Positions 35,339 through 44,499 of a stretch of DNA of 64,000 bases are shown one piece after another. The stretch's first letter is position 1. Each line of letters begins with the position of its first letter. The notes beneath the pieces are model-generated. The model was not told where the DNA came from. It saw nothing but the letters and a program-made list of their open reading frames with translations, and did not search any database. The position numbers and the translations under genes were made by a program. This stretch comes from DASSKA01 sp963839365 (GTDB taxonomy: Bacteria > Actinomycetota > Actinomycetes > Propionibacteriales > Nocardioidaceae): assembly GCA_963839365.1 (NCBI GenBank), contig CAWIUT010000003.1, positions 545,472-609,471 on the forward strand. Reading direction: 5' to 3'.

Positions 35339-36226
35339 ATGCCCACCGTCACGGTCGACGCCGACCTCGACTTCAGCCTCGCCCTGCCCGGCTCGGACGG
35401 CCGGCCCGGGGCCCAGGTGACCGGGCACCTGCGCGGGCACGGCCAGCACCTGCGTCTCGAGGTCAGCGAGGCGCGACCGTTCGCCGGGCGCGGCAACGCC
35501 GGCGCCGTCCGGAGGCTCGCCGACGGGCTCGCCGCCGGCGGCCTCACCCTCACCGTCGTCTCGCCCCTGGGCCCGCTCGTCACGCTGGGCACCCGGGCCG
35601 GCTGGCTGCAGCGCCGCGTCACCGGCTCGCGGCACCTGCGGGTCGCCGGATGGCGCGCGGCGCTCGCGGCGCTGCGCGGGGCCGGCAGCACGGCCGAGGA
35701 CGCGCTGGTCGCGCCACCCCCGACCCTGTGTCCGCTGGCCCCGACCCTGCGGCGTCGGCGCGGTGTGACCACCACGCACGACCCGGACCGCGGGGGCGAC
35801 CCGCGGCTGGTCGAGCCGCCGCGCGAGGACTGGTGGCCCGGGGACACCCAAGCCGTGCACCACCTCACCCGCGAGGTGACCACGGTCGGCAGCAGCGCGG
35901 GGTGCGACATCGTCGTGCCCGGGCTGGACCCGTGGGTGGCGGAGGTCCGCCACGACGAGCTCGACGAGTACATCGTGGTCCGGCTCGGCGGACCCGGCAG
36001 CGTCCGTGTCAACGGCGAGCCGGTGAGCTCGAAACTGGTGCGGACCGGCTCCCGGCTGACGCTGTGCGACCGTTACACGCTGACGTTCGTACGGGAGGAG
36101 CACGCCGATCATGGCCGGCCCTACGGCGGACGGATCGGCGGCGAGCTCGGTCACCAGCGTTCGCAGCCGCCGCAAGCGCGCATCTCCGGGCGGTCCGTGG
36201 ATAGAGGTCCCCATGACGCCACCTGA
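35339..36226 (+). CDS. FHA-domain protein
   Basis: 295 aa. The first ~110 residues are beta-rich (MPTVTVDADLDFSLALPGSD) with a basic helix. Residues ~165-260 form a forkhead-associated fold: REVTTVGSSAGCDIVVPGLD, then WVAEVRHDELDEYIVVRLGG, GSVRVNGEPV. The canonical G-R-x-x-x-x-D-I and S-x-x-H are altered (G-S-S-A-G-C-D-I; W-V-A-E-V-R-H), so phosphothreonine binding is uncertain. The last 40 residues, which overlap the next gene, are low in structure. Confidence 0.7.
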   Translation: MPTVTVDADLDFSLALPGSDGRPGAQVTGHLRGHGQHLRLEVSEARPFAGRGNAGAVRRLADGLAAGGLTLTVVSPLGPLVTLGTRAGWLQRRVTGSRHLRVAGWRAALAALRGAGSTAEDALVAPPPTLCPLAPTLRRRRGVTTTHDPDRGGDPRLVEPPREDWWPGDTQAVHHLTREVTTVGSSAGCDIVVPGLDPWVAEVRHDELDEYIVVRLGGPGSVRVNGEPVSSKLVRTGSRLTLCDRYTLTFVREEHADHGRPYGGRIGGELGHQRSQPPQARISGRSVDRGPHDAT

Positions 36227-37175
36227 CGCTCATCCCGAACAAGCCGACGAGGCCGGCCGCTCCCCGACGTCCGGGAGCACGGTGCTGGTCGCCGGCGCGT
36301 CAGGCTTCATCGGCCGCCGGCTGTGCCACGCGCTCGCCGAGGCCGGGCACCGGGTCCGCGCGATGACGCGCCGGCCGGAGTGCTACGACGGGGCCGGGGA
36401 CCCCGTGAGCGGGGACGTGCACGACCCGGCCTCGCTGCCCGAGGCGCTGGCCGGCGTCGACGCGGCGTACTACCTCGTGCACTCGCTGGACTCCAAGGAC
36501 TTCGAGCGGCTCGACGCCCAGGCGGCGAAGACGTTCGGCGAGGCGGCGGCCGACGCCGGGGTGAAACGGATCATCTATCTCGGCGGGCTCGGCAAGGACG
36601 ACGACGACCTGTCGCCGCACCTGCGCAGCAGGCGGCAGGTCGAGGGCCTGCTCGGCGCCGGGGGCGTGCCGGTCACGGTGCTGCGCGCGGGGATCGTGGT
36701 GGGTGATGGCGGCATCTCCTGGGAGATGACACGCCAGCTCGTCAGCCACCTGCCCGCGATGGTCACACCCCGCTGGGTGAACACGCGGACCCAGCCGATC
36801 GCGGTCGACGACGTGATCCGCTACCTGGTCGGAGTGCTGGAGGCCCCCGAGACCGAGGGCCGGGGCTTCGAGATCGGCGGCCCGGAGGTGCTGCGCTACG
36901 CCGACATGCTCCAGCGGGTCGCCCGGCTCCAGGGCCGTCCGCTGCCGATTGTGCCGGTGCCTCTGCTCTCGGCGGGGCTGTCGAGCCGCTGGCTGGCGCT
37001 CGTCACCGACGTGGACACCCGCACGGGCCGCTCGCTGGTCGACTCGATGACCAACGAGGTGGTCGTCGAGGACGACAGTATCCGTGACGTCGTACCGTTC
37101 GAGCCCCTGGGCTACCACGAGGCCGTGCGCCGCGCGTTGAAGGAGCGGGAGCGACGCCGGGGACAGAGCCGATGA
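36213..37175 (+). CDS. NAD(P)-binding epimerase-like protein (atypical SDR)
   Basis: 320 aa. The Rossmann motif STVLVAGASGFIGRRLCHAL is N-terminal, then AYYLVHSLDSKDFERLDAQA and VKRIIYLGGLGKDDDDLSPH. This is the NmrA-like/atypical short-chain dehydrogenase group; the Y-x-x-x-K catalytic pair is absent, as in many members that act as sensors, reductases or quinone-linked proteins. GATAGAGGTCCCC precedes the ATG inside the end of the FHA gene. Substrate unknown. Confidence 0.8.
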   Translation: MTPPDAHPEQADEAGRSPTSGSTVLVAGASGFIGRRLCHALAEAGHRVRAMTRRPECYDGAGDPVSGDVHDPASLPEALAGVDAAYYLVHSLDSKDFERLDAQAAKTFGEAAADAGVKRIIYLGGLGKDDDDLSPHLRSRRQVEGLLGAGGVPVTVLRAGIVVGDGGISWEMTRQLVSHLPAMVTPRWVNTRTQPIAVDDVIRYLVGVLEAPETEGRGFEIGGPEVLRYADMLQRVARLQGRPLPIVPVPLLSAGLSSRWLALVTDVDTRTGRSLVDSMTNEVVVEDDSIRDVVPFEPLGYHEAVRRALKERERRRGQSR

Positions 37176-37915
37176 CGCCCTGGCGCAGGCTGCGCTCACG
37201 GGTGAACGGCTGGCTGCCGATGGCGCTCGACCAGGTGGTGCCGGTCCACTACGACGAGTCCACCGCGGTCCTCGCGCGCCGTCGACGGGTGGTCGCCGGC
37301 GTCTCGTTGACGGGGGCTTCCCTCCTGGGTGCCTCGCTGTCGACCCGACCCGACTCGAAGGCGTTCTATGCGCTCAGCCTAGCCACCGCGGCGACGTGGA
37401 CGGTCGGCGGGGCCGCGTCCGGCCCCCTGCACCTCGGCTGGATCCAGAGCCGGGACGAGAGCATCCGCCGTCCGGTGCTGGTGCCGGTCGCGACCGGGGT
37501 GGGGGCGTTCGGGCTCTTCTGCGGCTGCGCGCTCCTCGCGCGCAGGATCCCCGTGCTCGACGAGGCCATCTCCCGGGTCCTCGCCTTCGCGGAGGAGGGG
37601 AACAGCCCGCTGGTCGTGCTCACCACCGCCGCGAACGGGCTCGGGGAAGAGGTCTTCTTCCGCGGGGCCCTCTATGCTGCGCTGCCGCCGCGGCAGGCGG
37701 TTGCCGCGTCGACGGCCGTCTATGCGCTGGCCACCACCACGACCCGCAACCCCGCGCTCTTGCTCGCGGCCGGCGTGATGGGCACCCTGTTCAGCCTGCA
37801 GCGTCGCGCGTCCGGCGGGCTCCAGGCCCCGGTGCTTACCCACCTGACCTGGTCGACGCTGATGGTCCGCTACCTGCCGCCGCTGTCCCGCAAGGCGCAC
37901 GGGCCCACAGCATGA
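37172..37915 (+). CDS. CPBP-family intramembrane metalloprotease
   Basis: 247 aa, six or seven helices. The catalytic motif is NGLGEEVFFRGALYAALPPR (EExxxR), and a second motif His is in VLTHLTWSTLMVRYL. Members (Rce1-like, abortive-infection-like) cleave membrane substrates or act in peptide modification. ATGA overlap with the preceding gene makes it the last sure gene of the operon controlled by the MerR/DICT switch. Confidence 0.82.
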   Translation: MTPWRRLRSRVNGWLPMALDQVVPVHYDESTAVLARRRRVVAGVSLTGASLLGASLSTRPDSKAFYALSLATAATWTVGGAASGPLHLGWIQSRDESIRRPVLVPVATGVGAFGLFCGCALLARRIPVLDEAISRVLAFAEEGNSPLVVLTTAANGLGEEVFFRGALYAALPPRQAVAASTAVYALATTTTRNPALLLAAGVMGTLFSLQRRASGGLQAPVLTHLTWSTLMVRYLPPLSRKAHGPTA

Positions 37916-38175
37916 ACACCACTGCCCACGCCCACGACTTGGTGGTTGCCAGCGCCCGTCGACCTGATGATGCGGAAGTTCGCACGCGGCCGGTCCGTCG
38001 TACCGTACCCGCCCTCGGCATGCAGGAGATCGCGCAGCAGCTCGCTCACGACACATCCGTCGTCACGCCGGACGACATCGCTGCCCGCTGCCGTGCCGGA
38101 AGTGCGTCACACCGCCGCCTGTCGGAAGCGCCACTTTTCGCTCTGGTGCCGACGATCGGGAGGGGGAATCTGGCG
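37912..38175 (+). other. possible coupled ORF after the CPBP gene
   Basis: An ATG at 37912 overlaps the CPBP stop (ATGA), and the frame starts MNTTAHAHDLVVASARRPDD with a helical MQEIAQQLAHDTSVVTPDDI. Beyond 38176 it would run antisense through the AAA-kinase gene, which cannot be right, so if real it is truncated or ends by a frameshift. No recognised family. Confidence 0.3.
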
Positions 38176-38715
38176 TTAAGAAATCGACGCTGGCCAGCGA
38201 TGCCTGCGCCACTCGCCCCATGTCCCGAATCCTGCCGGCGGGTTATCCACAAGTTCACTGCCGTCCAGTTCCCCAGGCGTCGGGATGCTGCTGATGGCAG
38301 CCCACTCGGCGAGCTCCTCGTCGGACATGTGCCAGGTCGTGTGCGGCTCCTCAGCCTGGCACCGGTCAAGCCGTTGCCGCTGGTCGGCCGGCGCAAGTTC
38401 GAAGTAGCGCACCTCCACCGCCGCACCGAGATCGGCAGCTGCCTGCCGTAGCGCGGAGCGCTCATCTCGACCCCAGAGGCCGTAATCGATGACCACGTTG
38501 ATGCCAAGCTCGAGAGCGCGCAGCCCGATCTCGATGAGCCGCCCTTCGATCACGTCCGAGGCCGGCGGCGGGTTCGCCAGCCCGTGGAGGGCCTTTACCC
38601 ACTCATCCTTGGTAACACGAAGGGCCTTCTCCTCGACCTCTCTGCGCCGTGCCTCTGTGGTCTTCCCGGTGCCGGGCAGTCCTACGGTCAGGAACAGAGT
38701 CGATCGCGTCGTCAT
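38176..38715 (-). CDS. P-loop AAA/zeta-type kinase-like ATPase
   Basis: 179 aa from the ATG at 38715 (GGGGAAGTG upstream). Walker A TLFLTVGLPGTGKTTEARRR begins the protein; VTKDEWVKALHGLANPPPAS gives the second-strand Asp. GINVVIDYGLWGRDERSALR is the typical lid/second motif of the small kinase group that includes chloramphenicol phosphotransferase and polynucleotide kinases. Stand-alone gene; substrate unknown. Confidence 0.8.
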   Translation of the reverse strand: MTTRSTLFLTVGLPGTGKTTEARRREVEEKALRVTKDEWVKALHGLANPPPASDVIEGRLIEIGLRALELGINVVIDYGLWGRDERSALRQAAADLGAAVEVRYFELAPADQRQRLDRCQAEEPHTTWHMSDEELAEWAAISSIPTPGELDGSELVDNPPAGFGTWGEWRRHRWPASIS

Positions 38716-38901
38716 CACTTCCCCATCGGAGCGGTCCCGTCATCATCGCTGAACCGGTACCGCTGAAGTTCAGCCTGGGTGGCGACCGCGGCCACGGGGT
38801 CATGGCCACCGGCCCGCCGTCCGCACGCCATCCCGAGTGTCGTCGGGATCTGACCCCGGCAGCCGGGAACGAAACCGGGTCGTCAATGCGACAGTAAGAG
38901 T

Positions 38902-39471
38902 ATGGGCACGATCCCGACGGTCACCGACGCGGCTCTGGTCGCTGCGATCGCTGACGGGGAAACAGGTGCGCTGCGGGAGCTGTACGAGCGGCACGGCGCC
39001 TGGTTGCACGCCCGGCTGCTGCGCCGCTGCAACGACCGAGAGGTCGTCGTCGAGGTCGTGCAGGACACCTTCGTGGCGCTCTGGAAGGACGCGCGGCGAT
39101 TCCGTCACGACGGTGAGGTCGGCGCGTGGCTGTGGGGCATCGGGTTCCGGCGGCTGGTGTCGCGGCTGCGCTCTCGCCAAGATGTCGTGCTGCTTCCGGA
39201 ATGGGACGTGCCGACGCCGCCCCAGCAAGTGCTGCCGTCGGCCGAGGACCAAGTGCTCCTCGGCGTCGAGTACGGCGACCTGGCTCCGGCGCTGCGGTGC
39301 CTGTCGCCGGAGTTTCGCTCGGTGGTGCAGGCGGTGGTGCTCGACGGGCTGACCACCAAGGAGGCGGGACGACTCCTGGGCGTCCGCGAGAACACCGTGA
39401 AGACCCGGCTCCACCGGGCCAAGGCGCAGCTGAGGACCGCGCTCACCGCTCCGCAGGAGGGATGGCAATGA
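38902..39471 (+). CDS. ECF RNA polymerase sigma factor
   Basis: 189 aa. Region 2 (GALRELYERHGAWLHARLLR; VVQDTFVALWKDARRFRHDG) and region 4 (VVLDGLTTKEAGRLLGVREN, TVKTRLHRAKAQLR) are both clear. No additional domain. It probably directs its own operon, since the downstream gene encodes a zinc-finger membrane protein that overlaps its stop (ATGA). Confidence 0.9.
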   Translation: MGTIPTVTDAALVAAIADGETGALRELYERHGAWLHARLLRRCNDREVVVEVVQDTFVALWKDARRFRHDGEVGAWLWGIGFRRLVSRLRSRQDVVLLPEWDVPTPPQQVLPSAEDQVLLGVEYGDLAPALRCLSPEFRSVVQAVVLDGLTTKEAGRLLGVRENTVKTRLHRAKAQLRTALTAPQEGWQ

Positions 39472-40301
39472 CCACCGGGACGCAGGGCTGGCACGCCGGC
39501 CCGGAGCTGTTGTCGAGCTACCTCGCCGGCACCCTCGACGCCGTCATGGGTGCCTCGGTGGAGCAGCACGTCAGTCGATGCGACACCTGCCGCGCGGCGG
39601 TGGGGCCGCTGCTCGAGCCGCGGATGGTCGAGCACACGTGGGCCGGCATCCGCGACGCCGTGGAGCGCCCGCCCCTCCCATCCGTCCTCCGGCTCGCCCG
39701 CCGCTGCGGGCTCCCGGAGCCGACAGCGGTGCTGCTCGCCGGTGCGGCTTCACTGCGCGGTGCCTGGTTGGTCGGTGCGTTCCTGTCGCTGTCCTTCGCA
39801 ACCCTCGCCGCCTACGCGTCCGGAGGGACGGCGCTGGCGCCGTTCCTCCTGGTGGCACCCCTCGCGCCGGTGCTCGGGGTCGCCGCCGCCTACGGGCCGC
39901 GCCAGGATCCGCTCGAGGCGCTGGTCGCCACCGCGCCTTACGGACGTACCAAGCTGATCCTGCTGCGCACGGTCGCGGTTCTGGTGTCGGTGCTGCCGGT
40001 CACCGCCCTGCTCGGCCTCGCGATCCCCGGGCCGCCGTGGCTCGCCGCTGCCTGGCTCGGGCCGGCTCTCGCGTTGGTGCCGGTGCTGCTGGCGCTGGCC
40101 GGCTTCGTCGGGCCCCGGACTGCAGCAACCGTCGTGTCGCTCGGCTGGTCCAGCGTCGTGCTCGCCTCGACGCGTGGCCTCGACCCGGCCTGGCCCGTCG
40201 AGGCCTCGCAGCAAGACGTCTACCTCATGCTGGCCGTGGCCGCCTGCGCTGTCATCGCGATCCGATCCTGGGCTCATCGGCAGCGGGGGGTGGCGTTGTG
40301 A
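39468..40301 (+). CDS. anti-sigma-like protein with zinc finger and six membrane helices
   Basis: 277 aa. The N-terminal cytoplasmic part holds a zf-HC2 signature (SVEQHVSRCDTCRAAVGPLL), typical of ZAS anti-sigma factors. Six hydrophobic helices follow (RGAWLVGAFLSLSFATLAAY onward). Instead of the usual single helix, this membrane part resembles an ABC-2-like permease domain, fitting the transporter genes that follow. It probably sequesters the sigma factor encoded just upstream until a signal, perhaps transporter-linked, arrives. Start 39468 is chosen over 39462 because of spacing from GCAGGAGGG. Confidence 0.75.
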   Translation: MTTGTQGWHAGPELLSSYLAGTLDAVMGASVEQHVSRCDTCRAAVGPLLEPRMVEHTWAGIRDAVERPPLPSVLRLARRCGLPEPTAVLLAGAASLRGAWLVGAFLSLSFATLAAYASGGTALAPFLLVAPLAPVLGVAAAYGPRQDPLEALVATAPYGRTKLILLRTVAVLVSVLPVTALLGLAIPGPPWLAAAWLGPALALVPVLLALAGFVGPRTAATVVSLGWSSVVLASTRGLDPAWPVEASQQDVYLMLAVAACAVIAIRSWAHRQRGVAL

Positions 40302-41179
40302 GCGTCGCCACGAGCACCGTCGAACTGGCCGGCGTCGGCAAGCGGTATGGCCGCACGCGCGCCCTCGACGACGTCGACCTCGCCTTCGACCACGGCGTCA
40401 CGGGCTTGCTCGGCCCCAACGGGGCCGGCAAGACCACGCTGCTGCGCATCGTCGCCACCTCGATCGCCGCCGACAGCGGCCAGGTGCAGCTGTTCGGCCG
40501 CGACCCGCACAGCTCCCAGGCCGACGTGACCGCGGTGCGCAGGGAACTCGGCTACCTGCCGCAGGAGCTCGGCTACCCCTCGGACATGACCGCCTTCGGG
40601 TTCCTCGAGTACGTCGCCGTGCTCAAGGAGTGGAACGACCGCGAGCGCCGGGTCCAGGAGGTGCGGCGGGTGCTCGACGTCGTGGACCTCACCGACCAGG
40701 CATCGGTCCGGGTGGGCCGGCTGTCCGGCGGGCAGCGACGTCGGGTCGGTCTGGCGCAGGCTCTGCTGGGTGACCCGCGGCTGCTTGTGCTCGACGAGCC
40801 GACCACCGGCCTCGACCCGGCGCAGCGCGCCGACCTGCGGCGCACGCTCTCCCGCCTTGGCCACCGCTCGACGGTGCTGTTGTCCACCCACCAGACCGAG
40901 GACGTCGCAGCACTCTGCGAGCGTGTGGTCGTGCTCGCCGGCGGGACCGTCCGCTTCGATGGCGCCGTCACCGACCTGGTCGCCACCGCGGTGGGCCGGG
41001 TCTGGCTCGCCGACGAGCCCAGCGACGACGCGCTGGTCAGCTGGCGCACCGGCACCGGCCGTCACCACGTCGTCGGCGGCACGCCGTTGGCCGGCGCGAC
41101 CCCCACGGAGCCCACGGTCGAGGACGCCTACCTGCTGATGCTCGGCCCTGATGCGCAGCGGCTGCGCGCATCTGCCTGA
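40298..41179 (+). CDS. ABC exporter ATP-binding protein
   Basis: 293 aa from a GTG overlapping the anti-sigma stop. Walker A GLLGPNGAGKTTLLRI, Q-loop (ELGYLPQELGYPSDMTAF), signature RLSGGQRRRVGLAQALL, Walker B LLVLDEPTTGLDPAQR and H-loop LLSTHQTEDVAALC are intact. It is of the DrrA/CcmA-like exporter class. Partner permeases follow. Confidence 0.88.
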   Translation: MSVATSTVELAGVGKRYGRTRALDDVDLAFDHGVTGLLGPNGAGKTTLLRIVATSIAADSGQVQLFGRDPHSSQADVTAVRRELGYLPQELGYPSDMTAFGFLEYVAVLKEWNDRERRVQEVRRVLDVVDLTDQASVRVGRLSGGQRRRVGLAQALLGDPRLLVLDEPTTGLDPAQRADLRRTLSRLGHRSTVLLSTHQTEDVAALCERVVVLAGGTVRFDGAVTDLVATAVGRVWLADEPSDDALVSWRTGTGRHHVVGGTPLAGATPTEPTVEDAYLLMLGPDAQRLRASA

Positions 41180-41226
41180 CCTACGGGTCTCGGGTCCCAC
41201 GCCCTGCAACCACACCTGGAGCAACC

Positions 41227-42120
41227 ATGAGCAGTCTTTCGGTGCCCGCATCCGGCCTCGCCGGTCACCGGGCGATGGCCCTCATCGAGGCACGCCGGAT
41301 GGCCCGGCACCCCGTCTTCCTGCTCGGTGTCGCACTCGGCTTCGTCGTACTGGGGTTGTACCTCGTCCTCGTCACCGATGACGGGGTGCCCGTCGTGCTC
41401 ACCCTGCCGTTGCTCGGCGCCTTCTACATCGGCCTGACCAGCATGATCGCCGCCGCCCGGCTCACCCGGTCCACCGAGGTCGCCGTCGAGGCCGTCGCCA
41501 CAGCACCCGGCACCGAGGCCCGCCGGACGCTCGCCCTCGCCGCGACCGGCATCCCGCCGTTCCTGGCTGGGTTGGTCTTTTCGGGTGCCCTCATGGTCGC
41601 CGCGAAGGTGATCGGCGTGGCTCCGCAGGAGTGGTGGTTCGGCACTCTGCCCGACTGGCAGGTGTGGAGCATCGTGCTTGTGTGCCCGGTCGCCTGCCTC
41701 GACGGTGCGCTACTGGGCGTGCTGACCGGCCGCTGGCTCCCCTTCCGGGGCGCCCCGGCCATCGTCGCGGTCGCACTCATCGTGGTGACCCTGCTTGGAC
41801 AGGCCCCCCTGCTCGACACCAGCAGTTCCGAATGGCGGCTCTGGGTGCCGTGGGCCATCTTCCACACCGGTGACAACGCGGACGGCACCCAGACGCTCAT
41901 CGCCGGCAACCCCGCTGCCTATCTCGGCTACCTGCTGGCCCTCGGCGCCCTGGCCGTCCTGGGCTCGATGTGGCACGACCGCACCGCCCGGACGCCCCGC
42001 TTCCGCGTCCTCGTCGCGGCCGTCGTCGCGGCCGCGCTGGCGTTCTTCGTCCTCGCGGCCACCACCGGCAACCACGACAACCGGGTCTCTGACCCGATCC
42101 CGTCGAGGGTGGCGAGGTGA
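41227..42120 (+). CDS. ABC-2-type permease-like membrane protein
   Basis: 297 aa with seven or so hydrophobic helices; the opening LAGHRAMALIEARRMARHPV is typical of ABC-2 exporters. Ends GTGA-overlapping the next gene. It likely forms the channel for the ATPase encoded upstream. Confidence 0.78.
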   Translation: MSSLSVPASGLAGHRAMALIEARRMARHPVFLLGVALGFVVLGLYLVLVTDDGVPVVLTLPLLGAFYIGLTSMIAAARLTRSTEVAVEAVATAPGTEARRTLALAATGIPPFLAGLVFSGALMVAAKVIGVAPQEWWFGTLPDWQVWSIVLVCPVACLDGALLGVLTGRWLPFRGAPAIVAVALIVVTLLGQAPLLDTSSSEWRLWVPWAIFHTGDNADGTQTLIAGNPAAYLGYLLALGALAVLGSMWHDRTARTPRFRVLVAAVVAAALAFFVLAATTGNHDNRVSDPIPSRVAR

Positions 42121-42707
42121 GCGCCCGGCTGTGGTACCTCCTTCACGGGGTGGCGTGGTTGCCGGTGCTCGGGGCCTGCGGCGCCGCGGCGACTACCGCG
42201 GTCCTCCTCGCGCGGTGGCCCGAGGACGCCTTCCTGCTCGCGCCGGCGGTGCTCGCCTGCTGTGCGGCCGCTGCAGCGTTCGTCTACGACGAGGACGCTC
42301 TTGCGGTGGTGGCCGTGACCCCGCGCGGCGCGGGCTGGCGGCGCGCCACCCGGCTCGGGGCGACGCTGGTGCCGCTGTCGGTGTGGGCGGTGGTGGTGAC
42401 CCTGCGACCCAGCGACGTCCCTCTCGCGCGGCCTGGCTGGTGGCTGCTGGGCGGCGCCACCGTCCTGCTGGTCGCCGGCTCGGCGGCGCTGGCTTCCCGA
42501 CGGTTCGTGCCGACGCCCGGCGCGCTGCTCGCGCCCGTGGTGGCGGTCGCTGCGGTGGTGCCGGTGACACTCGCGGGGATGTTCAACTGGGGCAGCCTCT
42601 ATCCGATCGGCGACTTCCCGGACCCCGTGCGAACGGTGTGGCTGGGCGTGGCGCTCAGCGGTGCTGTGGTGTGCGCCGTGGCGCTGAGGCCAGGACTGCG
42701 CCCGTGA
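42117..42707 (+). CDS. membrane protein of the ABC exporter operon
   Basis: 196 aa from a GTG at 42117. Five or six hydrophobic helices with Ala/Val-rich composition; no soluble domain. It ends GTGA-overlapping the second ATPase gene. Probably a second transmembrane subunit; no family-specific motif is visible. Confidence 0.7.
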   Translation: MSARLWYLLHGVAWLPVLGACGAAATTAVLLARWPEDAFLLAPAVLACCAAAAAFVYDEDALAVVAVTPRGAGWRRATRLGATLVPLSVWAVVVTLRPSDVPLARPGWWLLGGATVLLVAGSAALASRRFVPTPGALLAPVVAVAAVVPVTLAGMFNWGSLYPIGDFPDPVRTVWLGVALSGAVVCAVALRPGLRP

Positions 42708-43666
42708 GGATCTCTCCGGCCTCCAACGACCATGGCGAGGAGCTGATCCGACTCGTCGCCATGACCGGAGCCGTGCCTGGTGCCGTTGAGCTGCACGACC
42801 TCAGCAAGTCGTTCGGGGGCGTTCTCGCGGTCGACAACGTGTCGTTCTTCGCCAACCCTGGGGAGGTCACGGGTTTTCTGGGACCCAACGGATCGGGCAA
42901 GTCCACGACATTGCGGATGCTGCTTGGCCTAGTCGAACCGACTAGCGGCACCGCGACGATCGGCGGCACGTCGTACGACGCCCTGCCCAATCCGCCCGAC
43001 GTCGTCGGCGCCGCCCTCGAGGCCAGCAGCTTCCACCCCGGCCGGAGCGGCCGGGACCACCTGCGTGTGTACTGCACGATGGCCAACTACCCCGACATGC
43101 GTGCCGACGAGGTGCTGGAGATGGTCGGTCTCCGCGAAGCCGCTCGCAGACCGGTCCGCGCGTACTCACTCGGCATGCGGCAACGCCTCGGGCTGGCGAC
43201 CGCCCTACTCGGGAACCCGCCCGTGCTGGTGCTCGACGAGCCTTTCAACGGCCTCGATCCCGCCGGCGTCGCCTGGCTCCGTCGGTTCCTCAAGGAGCTC
43301 GCAGCAGAGGGCCGCACGATACTGGTCTCAAGCCACGCGCTGTCCGAGGTGCAACAGATCGCGGACCGGGTGGTGATAGTCAACCAGGGGCGGCTGGTGC
43401 GCGAGGGTCGACTCGACGAGCTGACCGCAGCGTCGAGGGTGCACGTCGAGAGTCCCGATGCGGAGCGGTTCGCACTGGTCGTGGAGTCAGCGGGTGCGGC
43501 CGTGCAACGGGGCTCCGCCGACGTCCTGGAGCTGCAAGGCCTGACGGCAAGGGCTGTGGGCCGATTGGCCCTGGAGCACGGGGTCGAGCTGCATGCCCTC
43601 GAGAGCAGCCAGGACGGGCTGGAGCAAGTCTTCTTCTCGCTCACCGGTGTTGAGGGCGACCAATGA
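42704..43666 (+). CDS. ABC exporter ATP-binding protein, second system
   Basis: 320 aa from the GTG at 42704, which overlaps the previous stop; an ATG at 42761 would remove 19 poorly structured residues and may be the true start. Walker A GFLGPNGSGKSTTLRMLLGL, signature AYSLGMRQRLGLATALL and Walker B PVLVLDEPFNGLDPAG are present. A C-terminal domain (~215-320) follows, as in bacitracin/lantibiotic-type exporters. Coupled to the permease gene by ATGA. Confidence 0.85.
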   Translation: MRISPASNDHGEELIRLVAMTGAVPGAVELHDLSKSFGGVLAVDNVSFFANPGEVTGFLGPNGSGKSTTLRMLLGLVEPTSGTATIGGTSYDALPNPPDVVGAALEASSFHPGRSGRDHLRVYCTMANYPDMRADEVLEMVGLREAARRPVRAYSLGMRQRLGLATALLGNPPVLVLDEPFNGLDPAGVAWLRRFLKELAAEGRTILVSSHALSEVQQIADRVVIVNQGRLVREGRLDELTAASRVHVESPDAERFALVVESAGAAVQRGSADVLELQGLTARAVGRLALEHGVELHALESSQDGLEQVFFSLTGVEGDQ

Positions 43667-44418
43667 CCGCGCTCGTCCGGGCCGAATTCCGTAAGCTGAC
43701 GACGACCCGGCTCTGGCTGTGGATGCTCATCCTGGGCATGGCGATCACCGGTGCCACGACGAGTGCCGCCATCGGCTTCGCCGAGCCAGGGCCGCTCGGT
43801 CTGGACACCGACGCGGGCCAACGCACGGTGATCGCGCAGGCGCAAGCCTCACTCGTGGTCGTTGGGATCCTCGGCATCGTCGCAGTCACCAGTGAGTTCG
43901 TGCACCAGACCGCCACCCCCACGTTCCTCTCGATGCCGCGCCGCGGCAAGGTCGTGGGCGCAAAGCTCATCACGTACGCCGCCGCGGGCCTCGCCTATGC
44001 GACGGCCTGCACGGCGGTGGTCTTCGCCGTCGCCCTCCCCTGGCTCGCTTCCGAGGACGTCCACGTGGTGCTCAGTGGCACGGATCTCGCTCGAACCCTG
44101 GCGGGGGTCGTCCTCGAGGTCGCGCTGTATGCGGTGCTCGGCGTGGCCATCGGTTGCCTCATGCGCAACCAGATCGCGTCCATCGTAGGGTTCGTCGCCT
44201 ATCTCTTCGTGGTGGGCCCGATCCTGACCGGCGTGCCCGCGACCTCCGAATTCGCGCAGTACCTGCCGTACCAGGCCGGGAACGCACTCAGTCGGCTCTC
44301 GTCCTCAGCTGACGCCGCGATGCTCGGCCAGGCCGCCGGGGGGCTCGTGCTCCTGACATGGGCGCTCGTGTTCGCCGCGCTGGGCACGCGCGTGGCGGTA
44401 CGACGCGACATCACGTGA
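43663..44418 (+). CDS. ABC-2-type exporter permease
   Basis: 251 aa, six helices. The cytoplasmic start MTALVRAEFRKLTTTRLWLW and the AVTSEFVHQTATPTFLSMPR loop are hallmarks of ABC-2 permeases of the bacitracin-resistance/lantibiotic-immunity class. Last gene of the sigma-anti-sigma-transporter operon. Confidence 0.85.
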   Translation: MTALVRAEFRKLTTTRLWLWMLILGMAITGATTSAAIGFAEPGPLGLDTDAGQRTVIAQAQASLVVVGILGIVAVTSEFVHQTATPTFLSMPRRGKVVGAKLITYAAAGLAYATACTAVVFAVALPWLASEDVHVVLSGTDLARTLAGVVLEVALYAVLGVAIGCLMRNQIASIVGFVAYLFVVGPILTGVPATSEFAQYLPYQAGNALSRLSSSADAAMLGQAAGGLVLLTWALVFAALGTRVAVRRDIT

Positions 44419-44499
44419 GAGTCCAACCGCTTCGCCACCACGTCATCGGTCGCGTCGTCGGTTCGACTGGTGCGCATGGCCGTTCTGGGCCCGACCCCC

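Noticed and set aside
38176..38451. Plus-strand continuation of the frame from 37912
   Set aside because: It runs antisense through a clear P-loop ATPase gene and has no protein-like features there.
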